Below are positions 19,374 to 32,288 of a stretch of 64,000 nucleotides of DNA, one piece after another. Source of the DNA: Lepiota brunneoincarnata (taxonomy: Eukaryota > Basidiomycota > Agaricomycetes > Agaricales > Agaricaceae). Location of the stretch: positions 1,847,949-1,911,948 of the forward strand of contig JAEBUN010000006.1 in the NCBI GenBank assembly GCA_023014365.1, read 5' to 3'. Position 1 is the stretch's first letter, and each line of letters starts with the position of its first letter. The position numbers and the translations under genes were made by a program. The notes under the pieces were generated by a model. That model ran no database searches. It saw only the letters and a program-made list of their open reading frames with translations, and had not been told where the DNA came from.

Positions 19374-22090
19374 TCAACACGCACTGGTCTCCTCTGGCAG
19401 CGGTGCGGCTATCTCTGTGGTTGCAGAATGGACAGAGAGTGTCCCCAACTCCAACCCAGTATCAACGGCACCCCTCATGGCCTCAGACCTGGGACCGGAT
19501 TGCGTAACCGAAGTGGACGCAGTCGTTTCACCCGAGTGTCCTGCAAACTTGATGGTGGGACATGTGCTGAAGTCCCGATGAGCTGTTGTGTTCCATGGAG
19601 AGTCCCCTCTTCGTGTTCCAGAATTCGGACTTTTGTAGAACACATCACAGAGGTTGAGAATTAACGGGCAGCCCATAATGGTACTTGTGACATAAGCAAA
19701 GCAGGTTGCCGGGACCGTGGATAAGGTTGACTAGAGTGTAGGTTAGTTCCGTCGCATAAAGCTGAGATAGCATAATACCTCGGAAGTCATCCAGGTCACC
19801 GTAGTCGTGAGGTATGCAGCAAACACACTGCGTCCCTGCTCATAAATCGGATGTGACATGTAGGAAAATAGAGCCACATACAAGAGGAAGTAGCTAATAT
19901 TGTCTCGCAAGATGATGGTGACTAGTGTAGGAACACAGGATATGCACTGCCCTTTCTCTCCGCAGAGAGAGCCAGTTCTTGATTACCTTTGTCATAGCCA
20001 AGGCAAACAAGACCGCGTCAAAAAATAGCATAGGAATCCAGACTGCGAAAGTGAACGACGGGAACTCAGCAATAGAGCATTTGAAGACGCCAGGGAATGG
20101 TTCCGCGGTAACTGCCATCCCAAAATTAGATAAAACACAAGAGGACGTGTGATACGAAGCAGCTTACTCTCCATTTTCCCCATGGCCAAGCACCCCATCG
20201 TCAATAAGCTGAGGACCTCGCCAGCGAAAATAGTGGAAAGAAACTGGGATAATCGCTTATTGTTGTACAAAGCTTGTACCCGAAACTGCATGATAACTAA
20301 AGGAATGTGAGGGGTGAGGTAATAGGCCGCAGATCACAACAAATCCTGACGTACGCTGAGTTGTCCATGTTGATAATAGAGGGACTCCCGACGCAAGACG
20401 AAGGCCCCAAACACCTGCACAATGAAAATTTGAAACAAGAATGGATTGATCATAGGGCACGCGTACAGCTGTACAATCAGACAATACCCCATACCATTCA
20501 GCCAAGAATCCCAACTAGCAAGGAGGAATCACATACAACTGCCGAAAGATAAGAAATCTGGTAATTCGAGGAATGGGATAGCTGCCTCACCTCATGTGTT
20601 GGTTTTGGGTTCAAGAAGACTGGTGCAACACCGGATGCTCAGATGGTATTTGATTACGGTGTCGGCTAACTCACGAAAAACTTCCGAGCTGTGAAACCAA
20701 GTCGTCACCAGCGTCCCCCCGTCGAAGCACTGGAACACTTACCAAAGAAGTAGGGTTCCCAGTGTATCGACACTGCGGCCTTCGTGAAACTGATTTACAT
20801 CCAGAACCGCATTCCAGACTTACCATGAGGAAGAGCACCTTCGACTTCGACCATCGCTTCCTCTGAGTAGAGGTTTTTCAGCATCCTCCTAGGTCCTTGT
20901 CGCGTCGAAGTTACCCATATTAGCTCCACCTGTCGCAAGAAAAGTCAGATTCAGGCATCCAGATACGCCAACCGGACGCTGACCTCCCTGTCAAAGGTAT
21001 GGACTGTTTTTATCCTTCATCAACAGCTCTTTCAAATACGAGGTATAGCACTTACAGTGATCGTAACATATAATTACGAAAGCCGCAACTAGTATGACCA
21101 TAATGTTATCAGCAATCTCAACCAGGGAAGTGTATCGGCCCACGTTGGTAGTAGTTGGCGGTTCTTATCTTGTGAACGATGGAAATGACTTTTTCTGACT
21201 CGTTGTCGGTTAACGCCTGCGGCATGGTAGTAGAGGAGCAAGAGAGTGTATGAACGGAGACTCAATGAGCAACGAGGAAGGACTGGCAGGTGTACTACGG
21301 CGAGGCAAGATATATGGCAGTTCCAGACCCCGTGCCGAAACGATCATTCTCGAAATCAAGCTTATTTGAATCGGGACCACCTTATTGAATGATCAAATAC
21401 AATGCGGGCTGGCATACCCCATCAACGAGGGAATGGAGGAGGACAGTCTCGCTCAATCTGAGTTTTACAGTTGCTGGAGACCACGCCTTCCATGTGCCCA
21501 CCGATTTGTGAGACTGTCGAGAGGTTATACCTCTAATCGGGATTGCATATGTCCACAGTAAGACGCTCCTTCAATATCGCCATTCATATCTTCAACCCTA
21601 TTCAATTATTTGGACAGTGTTCTAGACTCGGTGGAGATAACGGAAGTTTTATATTTTCAGTATAAAGTTGGCCAGGGTGCCCCGGCTTTCACGTCTGACG
21701 GCCGGTCCCGATCGTTGAACCTTTCGAGAACGTCTACGGTTGTAGACACGATCTACACTTCGTCAAAAACTCTAGACCGTGTCGGTATCGGCAACCGTAA
21801 ACGTCGACAAACAAAAATGCTGGTAGACCGTCAACAATAGGAACAATAGTAGATGGAGCGTTAAGGAACTAGACTCGCCCAAGCGCAATTCGGCATTGAC
21901 GAGGTTCCTTGGTATCAGCTCCCGGGCCAGACGCTACTTACTCCCATAAGTATAACCAACGGTGATACAGGTTCCTTGGGTGCTACCGGGGCTAGTTTCA
22001 CGGGTTCCTTTGGCGCTGCTATGGATCATAGGCAATGTTGTCCGTGTTGCAAACATCGAACCCAACCTCTCCGAAGCGGTGAAATTTCAG
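19208..22090. repeat. Copy B of the ~2.9-kb diverged direct duplication
   Basis: Partner of 15584-18430. It has the same gene order and orientation and the same flanking blocks, with scattered substitutions and small indels. Confidence 0.7.
19374..21225 (-). CDS. DUF6533-family multi-pass membrane protein, copy B
   Basis: Exons mirror copy A. They run MPQALTDNESEKVIS..TANYYQ from 21225, an intron with a CTGAT branch site, LAAFVIICYDH, then the FDRE and VELIW signature. RKRWSKSKVLFLM and FRVQALYNNKRLSQFL come next. Helices follow (IFAGEVLSLLTMGCL, FTFAVWIPMLFFDAVLFAL). The C-terminal tail GCPLILNLCDVFYK..SGTRRGDSPWN is close to copy A's SGTRRGDSPWN. A frame change is needed in the loop after VIKNWLSL. 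Copy B may be drifting toward a pseudogene. Its ligand or role is unknown. Confidence 0.6.
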
Positions 22091-22432
22091 CCTCTCATAA
22101 GTTTTTAATTAACGAGTCCGACCAGAGATAACCCATGTAGTTCAATTATATCTCACTACTTGATATCGAGCCAACACTGCTTCGGCCCGCCTCCGCCTCC
22201 CGTACATGAGAACTCACGATCCCCCCTGTATCTATCCGACCTGAGTTCCAACATTAATACAGTGTCGACTGGTGGCAGAACGCGCAGCTCCAACCAATGG
22301 AGTTTCCGGAGGGAAGTCCTAATAACAGGGTATTAGTCGTTGGGAGCTCCAGCTGTCTTGTAAAGATATTATCTTGTCTGGCTGCGACCCTGACCTTATT
22401 TCCCATCGACGGAGTTTTAAATCAACTTTATT
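21226..22432. other. 5' flank of copy B and promoter region of the GT15 gene
   Basis: Up to about 22090 this repeats the upstream flank of copy A. The remainder is unique. No gene recognised. Confidence 0.4.
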
Positions 22433-23962
22433 ATGACGCTCTCAAGATCCCTTCTCCTCCTTGCCGCCCTCCTTGGTCTCTGGTTTCTCTTGTCCCGCTC
22501 AACCACCGATGTCAGACCAAGTCCCGCGCAGACCCGATTTGGATCTCCAGCCCGCGCGAACGCAGGCCATCTTCATGCTCGCTCGCAATAGCGACGTCGA
22601 CGACGCTGTTGCCGCTATAACCCAACTCGAGCAACGCTTCAACCGCAAGTTTCACTATCCATATGTCTTTCTCAATGACGTCCCATTTGACAAGACTTTC
22701 ATATCGTAAGCTGAGACTCATGCCTAAGATTCTTCTTATGAGGATTGCGCCTTTAGGGCTATCCAAGCGATCACTACGAGTACCGCCGAATTTGGCGTTG
22801 TTAGTGCCGAGCACTGGCTTCAGCCAGCCTGGATTGACGAGGAGAGGGCCACTCAAGCACGCAAGCGGATGGAAGAAGCCGGCGTCAAGTACGGAGGTGC
22901 GTCCTTGTATTGGACTGGATGCAGATACGGGACCTCATCTTCCACCAGGCAGCATATCGTAGGTTCTCATTTTTTACGTCAACTCTTACTCATCTCCCTC
23001 AGTTATCGCAACATGTGCCGCTTCAATTCGGGAGTCAGTGACATCAATCGCATGCATTTCACGTTCTCACATCCCCCCTAGTTCTTTTTCAAACACCCCC
23101 TTATGCTGAAATACCGCTGGTACTGGCGGGTCGAGTGAGTATATCCCTTCAACTGCACTGTCCCGCTGACCCACCCAAGACCTGGCGTCCGCTATCATTG
23201 CAACATCGACTTTGACCCCTTTCTTTTCATGCAAAATCACAACAAAACTTACTGTATGGGTTTCTTCTGCCTCCACACTTACCCTACTCACCCTTTGCAG
23301 CCTTCACCATCGCCGCCTACGAACTCGGATCGACCATCCCTTCGCTATGGTCAGTCGTCCGTGGTATGTTTCTTTCTTCTGCGCTCTCCTCTATTTACGC
23401 CTCGCAGATTTTGGCCGTCAGAATCCTGCGTACCTTGCCAAAGGGAATGCCCTCAAGTTCATCTCGCATAACGATGGACATAATTACAACTACTGTCATT
23501 GTATGTCGTTTTTCCTACCGCCTTAACCCTACTCACCTTTACAGTTTGGAGTAATTTTGAAATTGCTGACATGAATTTCTGGCGAGCACCCGCATACCAA
23601 GCTTTCTTCGACCACCTTGACAAGGCTGGTGGTTTCTATTATGAGGCAAGTGCCCCTATACCCTGTTTCTTCTTTGTAGCTCACCTTCATTTAGCGCTGG
23701 GGAGATGCACCAATTCACAGCATCGCTGCTGCGTTATTTTTGGACAAAAACCAGATCCACTTCTTCGACGACATTGGATACCAGCATGACGATTGGTCCC
23801 ACTGCCCATCCAATCCCCACTCCACAGATGAACTGTTCTTGCGACCCCGCTCGATCGTTTGGTAAGGAACTTGGCCTTGTATCGTTTGCTCCTTCGCTGA
23901 GTAAACGCTCAGACAGTGACCCGAGCTCATGCAAGACCCATTGGGACGTACTGTTCTGGTAA
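22433..23962 (+). CDS. GT15 (KRE2/MNT1-type) alpha-1,2-mannosyltransferase
   Basis: GT15 enzymes are Golgi type II membrane proteins that transfer mannose from GDP-mannose onto N- and O-glycans. The start at 22433 gives a signal anchor ([15 protein letters not shown]). Many ~45-50-nt introns split the catalytic domain: [80 protein letters not shown]. The family signature [18 protein letters not shown] follows, then [16 protein letters not shown] and [14 protein letters not shown]. The end is [19 protein letters not shown]. One intron (after YYE) has GC-AG ends. One-base excesses at 22565-22566 and 23815-23818 disturb the frame. Confidence 0.9.
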
Positions 23963-24963
23963 CATATTCCGTATAATATCAAACCTTGACTGTGTGTATC
24001 AGTATCTGTTCTCTAATAAATGTCCCGCATCTTGTGGATGTAGACTTATATTACTAGCCTGTAGTATCTCTGTCTAGGGCATTGTGGCCTCCATCAAATG
24101 CCGGCGACCTTTGGCGGTTTGGGTTTCCCGTTCAGCCATCGCTAATCGGAGGCCTGGAAAGACGACCTGGTATTCGTCCTATCATTCGAAATGGGTGCTC
24201 GAATACGGACAGCCCCTACAGCCCACATCTGCGCAGAAGAAAACAATGAGCCGAGATATTGAGGCATACAGGGTTCAACCTGGTGCGAAATCAATCTTTG
24301 CAGATCCATTTGGTTATGTATTTGAGTCGAGTTTTGCGACGTTTGTGGATAGGTGGAAGGCGCATGAAGCGAACGCAATGCCATTGGTGAGAAGCGCTGT
24401 GTTTGGTTAAATGACTCCCAGCGAGGCGTTTTGTCCTGCTTCTTTCTATGCTCGTTCTGGACTTGGGTACCAAGAGTTGAGTGGGGCACTCACACGAGCC
24501 GCCACAAGACTTACTCTCGATGCTGTTCGTAGTGGTTAATGTGGTATAGGCCGTGACTGCATGGTCGATTTTCCTGTTCATATAAATCTGTTTTCCCGGT
24601 AGGGGATAATGTAAGCTATTCTGTATTAAGTATGTTAATCGGACCAGAGATCTTTGGAATTTTCAGTGAATGAGTTTTGGATGGGTGGCTCTGCAGGGCT
24701 CTTCAGCTCACCACCGCCGTAAGTGATGGATTATACTAGGGTCGCTGCACGCAACACTTTGCCTAACCATGAACATGTGACCGCGAACTTGGAGCCAACG
24801 GAGTCCACACATCGATTTGGGCCAAGAATTAATTCTCTTTCAAAGCGCTTGCCTAACATCACTGCTAGGGGTTTAAGCCCCAGGCAGTTTTGCGAGCCCC
24901 GCATGGGTGACGCATAGCCATGGACCCTAAGTCCCTGGAAAGGAAACCGGAAGAAGCCGAGTC
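23963..24963. other. Intergenic, nothing recognised
   Basis: A 108-codon ORF at 24084-24410 has no recognisable motif and no intron context. The rest appears to be the 3' flank of GT15 and the promoter of the MAPR gene. Confidence 0.35.
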
Positions 24964-25577
24964 ATGTTTTCACTGGCGAGTGTTGTGATATACGCGCTTG
25001 TAATCGCCTTACCCGCGTTTCTCCTTATCTACCACTTCTATCCTCGCCCTCTTCAGCCAAATATTCCCGCAGAAGACTCATCCAAGCCAGCAAAATCCAT
25101 TATGCAGCCCCCCCGAGGTGATCTCCAGCCTCCCAAGGACGATCCCTTCACCCAGGATCAGCTCAAGCAATACGACGGGAGCGATCCATCTAAACCGATC
25201 TATGTCGCTATCAAAGGTCAGTACTACCTATTTGTATTTTCCCTTGTCTCCATTCACCCAGGAATCCCTGTCTGCCAATAGGAGATGTCTTCGATGTATC
25301 TCACAAGGCCGACTCGTACGGCAAAGGCAAGTCGTACAACATATTCGCTGGAAAGGATGGCTCCCGGGGCCTTGGAAAGTCGAGCTTGAAGCTAGAGGAT
25401 GCCGTGGCAGATTATAGCGTGCTGGATGAAAAGGAGAGGAAGGTTCTTGAGGATTGGCACTCGTTCTTCTCGTACGTGTCGACCTCTGATTCTCTTGTCC
25501 CTCTGCTGATGCTTGCTCGCAGCAAACGCTATAACATCGTGGGGAAGGTGATCGACGACCCCGAGATTAAATCCTAA
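24964..25577 (+). CDS. DAP1: MAPR/Dap1-type cytochrome b5-like heme-binding membrane protein
   Basis: MAPR proteins are membrane-anchored heme-binding proteins; yeast Dap1 supports P450 enzymes of sterol synthesis. Three exons (introns 25217-25281 and 25472-25522) read without disruption. An N-terminal transmembrane helix (VVIYALVIALPAFLLIYHF) is followed by a Pro/Lys-rich linker. The cytochrome b5-like fold then has FTQDQLKQYDGSD, PIYVAIKGDVFDVS and YGKGKSYNIFAGKDGSRGLGK, in which the Tyr residues are the usual heme contacts. It ends at LEDWHSFFSKRYNIVGKV. The length of about 165 residues is typical. The gene lies downstream of, and co-oriented with, the mannosyltransferase. Confidence 0.9.
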
Positions 25578-27277
25578 CATTATCGATCTCTTGTGTAATT
25601 CAAAGTCATCCTATCCTTCGTTAATGTCAGCGTCCGCAGAGAGTTCAAGTTTGTGACATAGCAATGCACACAATGCATTCCTCTCGAAAATTTCTGATTG
25701 GCGTTGGAAATCTGAGTCATGGGGACCCAATACACTCGATGATGGTTGTGCTATGACGTATCCATTGCCCAACGATGGCCCTTATCTCTCATAGTCCAAC
25801 GCTCTCCCGTTGGAGATCCAGCGGGAACGGATTGAAAACAAGTTCGACGTGGCGCTATTTACACATACCCATCGGATAACAGGTGATCCCGCTTAACGCT
25901 TTTCGACTACACTATCGAATATCATTCGCCTTTCCGAGGTAATCGCAACGATTATGAATGACGGTCCATTTGAAGGATACTGCGGCGCGACTCGCTCTCG
26001 AACCGCATGTGATTAGAAGTACGTGTCCCCGCCACTGCGTACCATCGTACTACCGGATTCACTGTGACCATTATCCCCCGACACTATATCCACCGCATCG
26101 AAGATCCGGCTGGTTGCACACATAGCCCGCCATCATAGATGACGTTCAATCTCTGGCCAGTCCTGGAAAGAAGCACTGCCCAACGCTAACGATCCCCGGA
26201 TAAAGCGTCCCTAGCCCTCGCTGAATGTCGGGGACCTAGCCCCCAATCCAACTCTGAGCTACACCACCGGCATTTACAGCAATTGCCCCCGGAAGAATCG
26301 TGCCTGTGTCATCTTGCTCCCCGTCAATTGGAGGCACAAAGCCAAACCCCCTCGGGGCCAGTAGACCCTCTGCTTCCGACGTGTGGGATATATCTCATGC
26401 CAAATCATCTGATAAGAGTTATTGAAGAGCGACACGATGTCCCTGACCATATCGCCTGTCTCAATGACACCATATTTCCGTATTCGCCCCTCGCAAAGTA
26501 ATTATCTGGCTAGAATGAAATGATGTCGATCTCGGGATGTGTGTCATAAGAAGAAGACAGGAATGTGCCGTGGGCGCGTAAGTGTGCGATACTCCTTATC
26601 CCTAAGTAGTTTGACGACTGATGTTCGACTAACGAGAGTCCACCCCCAAATTCCGGTAGGGCTTTTTACAAGCCCTGATCTCCATTCCAGCAACACCGAC
26701 AAACCGTCATAACATCGCGGGTGAACAAACAGTCCAACCGTCGTGAAACTCGGGGTCATCCTCCGTATTGCATCTTTTCTTCTGTCCCTGTCCTCCCTTC
26801 TTCCTGTTCAAGCTTAATTTCGGGACCGAAATACTCCCTTGACGGATCGAAGGAATATGGCTTCAACATTGTTCTCCCATCATGAAATCAGGGGTATCCA
26901 GCACTTTACCTGTCACAGGACGATACTTTGGCTATGGCTCTGCGGGGCTGAAGAATCTGCGGCGGCGATAGCCTGCTACGGCTTTACCCAAAGTGCTAAC
27001 ATAAGTTTGCTTATATATATTGCCAGGTTTTCCATAGGACTCGCGCACGATCTCTGGGCCCTGAGCGGCGGCTGAACTTATGAGCCGCCGTGAGGTCGCT
27101 CGTATTTTCAGAAACCTAGGCGTTAGTCCCCTTGTCTCTGGTTCCATCTTTCAAGCGGCGAGCCGTCAGAAACCTTGACAACTATATATTCTAACATGAC
27201 AGAATGTCCAATAATATTACAGGGCATGCGGGGCCGCTCAGACTCCAGTCGCGTAATCTTTTCCATGAGATGAGGTA
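25578..27277. other. Gene-poor region
   Basis: No long ORF, recognised domain or RNA gene. Short frames lack motifs. A D-arm-like GTAGCTCAG on the minus strand near 26255-26270 does not extend to a tRNA. Confidence 0.35.
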
Positions 27278-28246
27278 TTACCTGTCCTTCGGAGGAGAAT
27301 CCTCCTCTCCGCCCTCATCCGATGGCGACGTGGGTGGGGAATCGTCGGGGTCAGAATCATCTCGTGTTGAGACTTGCGCCTGCACCAGGTGGGTCTGGCG
27401 AACCTTGTGTTGGAGATTCCAGAGCTCGACGTGCCACCGCAGCATCATGATACCGCTGCTGTATGGTACGGAGGAATCATACAGGTAGCCACCATCTCTA
27501 CGGTACCGATATCAGGTCCAAAACGCCGGCGCAGATAGAATCGAACGAACCTAGTGTCATCAACTCGAACTCTTTGCAAATTGTCAGGCTACAGCCGGTT
27601 GAGATGTATTCCGGTTCTGCGGGCAGCTTGAGACTCCAATATGCAACTGTTTCCCCAATTGCATCGATGCACTGATCCATGAGTGAGGATAGTCGGACTA
27701 GCTGTGATTCCAAGACAGTACTACGTACTTCCCATTGCATTTCTAGATTGTCAGGTGGGTGGATATTGCCAAGTGTATTCTTTGCTGTCTGTGAAAGAGG
27801 TAAACCTCCGACTTGCGGTTTCGAGGCTGAACCGATCGGGGTAAGTTACATATCTCGTTACTGCAGAGCTACGCATGTACGAACGTGTCCGGTGTGTATG
27901 CATCAGGATTGAGGACAGGAAAGTATTCGGTTAGTTTGACCTCTAGTTCTACGTCATCGAGATTTTCGAGGTAGAGGATGCCATCATCGATCCCCTGCCC
28001 CCATTCTACGAAGACGGCTTTATGTGCGTCTGGGCTATCGACCGCCCTGTCTCGTAGCTTGATGCCCCTATATTCTTCAGACGTCCATGGTGTGATATAC
28101 CATCGCCTTCGGTCGTATATATCGCTGAGGATGGTATCCTCTACGCCACCATATAGATCCTCCAATATCAGACAGACAGGATCATAGGTAGTAATCGTGT
28201 CCGCGTCAGATGGAGAGCTCTTGACCACTGTCGTTGCGACAGACAT
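27278..28246 (-). CDS. Unidentified acidic protein, multi-exon
   Basis: I do not recognise this family. Exon 1 starts at 28246 (MSVATTVVKSSPSDADTI) and encodes an acidic segment with DYGGVED-like stretches, RRRWYITPWTSEEYRG and a very acidic ILYLENLDDVELEVKL. A GT-AG intron after DTF joins exon 2, TAKNTLGNIHPPDNLEMQWEV. That exon holds two likely helices (LVRLSSLMDQCIDAIG; CKEFELMTLGSFDSI). A final exon probably gives MLRWHVELWNLQHKVRQTHL and a Ser/Asp/Pro-rich end at 27278. The last join is uncertain. A TATATATA box lies near 28301-28309, about 55 bp upstream of the start. Confidence 0.45.
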
Positions 28247-28300
28247 GATAGCAGAGAGGTTGTTTGGATGAGAGTCATTTGGGGAAGGTGATTGGGTGTG

Positions 28301-28309
28301 TTATATATA
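28301..28309 (-). promoter_or_regulatory. TATA box upstream of the gene at 27278-28246
   Basis: The TATATATAAC-like minus-strand element lies about 55 bp before the proposed start codon, a plausible distance for a fungal promoter. Confidence 0.4.
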
Positions 28310-31306
28310 CCGGTCCCGCAAACCCATGGGCCAAGATTAGCACAAGCATGACACAAAGCAATGGGCTGATGGCACTCTGCTCGCCACAGCAGACCCTAGA
28401 GGAAACGAAACCTGAAAAGATTCCAGATGGAAGAGGGATTCGGAAAGATGCGGTTGAGCCTCTTTCGTTAGTCTCTCGCGTGCAATGATGGAGATCCTCG
28501 TGGTGGAGGTGAGGGAAAATAATAGGAAGCCGAACTCAGGGTACACGATCAATTCAATCAGCGGATCCGTCGCGGAATGTTCGGTTCAGTGTTCCGTCAA
28601 CGATATCGCACTTGCGCGAGCGATCAGCCCTGGCCCCTCATCATCGACGACGTAGTTCAGATTCATGGCTGCTGTAAGTTGGCACTTGTTGAGTGTGGCA
28701 CTATGCTGACAGGTGGTGGCCGTGCACAGATTGGCTTCAGCCGCCCCCTGCAATTTTCCCACTGAAGCGCCTATCATGTGGGAGCATGTTCCTTATGCGT
28801 CATCCCATTGAAGAAAGGCGAGCATCAGTCACAATGGCTTATGAGACGTTCTTCCGGCGGCTTGGGACCATTAAAGGGTGTCAGGCAGAAGCACAACGAT
28901 CCCGTGAGTGTTCTGGGTTCTGAACAATGGTTCAATTGAAAAAACGGAGTTCCCTATGTCGACTGATTGCCTTGAAATTTCTGAAGAGGCGGTTGATTTC
29001 CAATTCAGGGCGAACATGCACGTGGTTAGATATTAAACATTGTAACACTCAGTGGCTAACTGAACCATATTTAAGCTCAGAAACTCCATCTGCCAGTCGT
29101 TAAATTAAGTCCACCATCGGATTCAGATGGATCTACAGACCCCCCAATTGAAGGTATCATTTTCAGTGTCTGATATACTTACACCCTTCCCAGAGTCCGG
29201 TTCGCCCGCACGAAGACATGCGAAAATCGAGGCGTGAACATAAAATTAAGAGCAGATGTTGGCATAATAGATTCAACGGCCACCATGATCTTTAGTGCCA
29301 GCAGCACCTGCCCCCGGGAGCAACCATTTACGATCAACTGCCTGGCTCCTTCACCGGTTCACTCTTACACGAGTTGCGCTAATGGAGAAAACGGTGGATC
29401 AAAAATTTTTATCCCCAACACGACTCGTGCGCTGTGACTCTAGAAAGCGAATCCACTATGAAGATGCTTCTGGCTAGCACAGTTCACAGATAAGGTAACA
29501 ACGCGTTTTGCCAGCACACCACTAGTGGCACCGAGATAGCTAGGATTTAATGAGTAAACCCGAGTGCTGCCACGATTCGCAGCCTGGGTACCTTGTGTTA
29601 TTGAAACAGTCATCGGGATCCCTTCAGGTTTTTTTCAATTGGGGGGCTATTTTATTCGCCGGACTCATCCACCACAAATATGGTCAAGACTCTTTATACC
29701 GTCTCCTGAAAAATGCTGGCCGCTGTTTCGACGGTCAAGACCAGGCTGAGCCGCGAGCACTTCTGCCCCAGCACCGGAAGGCGAAGAAGCGAGAGAATCC
29801 GTGGGCACTCGCTAGCCGCGAACCAGCGGCACGTAACGTCAGCAATGATATAGAGGTTCCATCTTTGGGCAGAAAACCACTTCTGAATTGAAACAAACCT
29901 GATGGCTCGGTTCCCTGGCTGGAAATCTTGACACTTGACTTGGAGCCAAGCGGACATGAAACCTGTGAACAGCAAATCCACACCTCTTCCATGCACATTC
30001 CCCTCCCATCTTGCCACTGCACCTGTGGGTTTCGTTCTCCCCGTGGTCTTCGTAATTGACCTATTTCCTCTTCCACGGAACTCGTGGCCGGTTCCCTCGC
30101 TGTGAAGGCAACAATATTCGTTACCGCCTTACGCCACCTGTAAACGCTACGACCATACATCTTGAAGGTAAACAACCCTTTTGCCCACCCAGAATCCTGG
30201 AACAGGCGCGTTTATTCCCTCGTGTATCAAGGTTCATCTATCCATTCGTGGTCATCCCACTGGCCCTGACGGTAAGGATGTGGTTTTGGCTGCCTGGGTG
30301 TATGCCTGGTCCACAGGGAGTTGTTCCAATGTGGGAGGGGGTGGTTATGGTGAGCGTGCTCGCACGAAACGTGCGCCGACCGTGCTCACCGGTTTCTCAC
30401 CGGCATCTTTCCCAGTCCGAAGATAGGTCTTGATGAAACCCTACTCGACCGCCTCTACCTTGAACCGCAGCCGCGACATGCCTCTATGTGCCAAAGGAGC
30501 TGGCGGGGTACCGCGTCCGCGAACCCTCCCCTGGTGGTTATCTTTCCTTGCTGAGGCCTGAGGCGGTTCACCACCATGCTAGGGACATCATCAAATTTTG
30601 GATCCAATCGTCCGCAAACGGATCGCTCAATGGTACAATTGACGGATGTCTAAAGCCATATTTCCGCTTGCGTAGCCTCTTGACAGCGGGTAGTGTTAGG
30701 GCTGTCTCGGTGGCGTACGGAGCTTACCTTGAGATAGTGATATCTTCTGTGAGTGGCACATAAACGGATATCCCTCAAGCCTCATGACAACACGGCGTTC
30801 TAGGAAGTGTTGAATATCTTGTGATTGAGTGGACTTTGACCCTTCAGCCACCCCCTTGCCGACGCTCCACGTAGTTTTCACTTTATCACCTACGGCACTG
30901 GTAACCTCGGGGCCCGCCGTGTCCGGTCCTGTCGTCTTATCTTTTGTGACAGAAGCAGTGCTGCAAGGGGCTTACCGGGATAACATCCATTCCTATGGGC
31001 TACGTGCTCTTTCGGATCGCGACACGGCACCACGGGATCCAACTACGGGCGTTGTTACAGCCTATTTGTAGCCACAAACCAGTGTCGGAACACTGAACAC
31101 TGTCGTCTTAGCGCCTAGGAACTCAGGGACGGCAATCCTCTGTCTACAAATGCGCAGTTTCACAGGCAATGCCAGGGCGCAGCAGTGACTGCGGTCGGTA
31201 CGGACTCGGTATCTCAGGTGATTATACCCGATCATGATAGCCCTCCTGATCCAAGACATTTAAGACAACAGGCCAATAGACACCACATAGATTCAACTCA
31301 ACGACG
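28310..31306. other. Gene-poor region, nothing confidently coding
   Basis: Many short frames occur (for example at 29550-29891, 30056-30433 and 30829-31071). None shows a domain motif or a consistent exon chain. It could hold decayed genes: a phrase such as TGPDGKDVVLAAWVYAW near 30250 looks protein-like but could not be extended. Confidence 0.35.
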
Positions 31307-32288
31307 ATGTCGAACTCTACCCTTAATATCCTCTCTATAGGCGGCTCCCGTAACATTGGGTACCACTCTTCCGTCCAATTACTCCGTACGGAGCCTTCTC
31401 ATAATCCATCGCAACTAATGAGCCTCTAACTTGACCCTTGCAATTTACCCACACAGGCGCCGGGGCAACAGTCACCTTCCTCTTGCGCGACCCCTCTGGA
31501 TTTGACAACGACGAGAATGTTGGTCCATTCCTAACGCAAGGCAAAGCACGCGTCGTCAAGGGCGACGCACTCGTAAAGGACGACGTCGCACGCGCATGGA
31601 CGGATGCCAGTCGCGATCGTGGCCAGGTGGACTTTCTACTCTTCACCGTCGGTACGTCTTCTTCCCATATTATAACAACTTTAATTAACCCTGTACTACC
31701 AATGACACAGGTGGCACACCCCATTTTCACCTCACAAAGGGATTCACCATCTCCCCACCTAATCTCGTAACCCAGTGCCTTCTCAACGTCCTCTGCACCC
31801 TCCCCGACCCCCCTCCCAGAATCATCACAATCTCGTCGACTGGCCTAACACCCACTTCGCACACCTCCCTCCCTCCGCTCCTGAAACCCTTATACGGCTA
31901 TCTCCTCGCAGTCCCACATGCAGACAAATTCGGCGCCGAGCGCCTCCTGCATCATGTCACTTCCGGCTGGTCATGGGACTCCGCTGCCAACGGAGAACCT
32001 GAAAAAGAAATCCTCGCTGACGGGTGGAAAGACACAGAGGGGTTGCTAAAGGAGGGGATCCCTTAAAGCGAGTGCTCGTAATCCGCCCGTCTATGCTTAC
32101 AGACGGAGACAGCGTCGCTGAAAAGCGCAAGGCACAGGGAAGTAAGCAAGCCCCCTTACCGAGTTTCAACGGAAAAGGAGCTGGGTGGTTGGACTATTTC
32201 ACGAAAGGACGTGGCTCATTTCGTGACAGACGTAATATTGAACCGGTGGCAAGAGTTTGAGGATAAGATTGTTAACATTTCTTACTGA
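31307..32288 (+). CDS. NAD(P)-binding Rossmann (SDR/NmrA-like) protein
   Basis: The start at 31307 gives an N-terminal nucleotide-binding loop, LSIGGSRNIGYHSS, split from LRAGATVTFLLRDPSGF by a 71-nt intron (31386-31456). Next come GKARVVKGDAL, QVDFLLFTVGGTPHF across a second intron, IITISSTGL, the KFGAERLLHHV helix and RVLVIRPSMLTDG. It ends in ISRKDVAHFVTDVILNRWQEFEDK. The layout fits atypical extended SDRs of fungi that modify small metabolites or sense NADP. The frame needs one shift at about 32054-32063 and one at about 32183-32190, while conservation continues after both. It may be intact in reality. The substrate is unknown. Confidence 0.7.

Noticed and set aside
26230..26275. tRNA-like GTAGCTCAGAGTT on the minus strand
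   Set aside because: The D-stem does not close and no T-arm follows.
29550..31071. Several ORFs of 80-146 codons on both strands
   Set aside because: No domain, no consistent exon chain and heavy overlap between strands.
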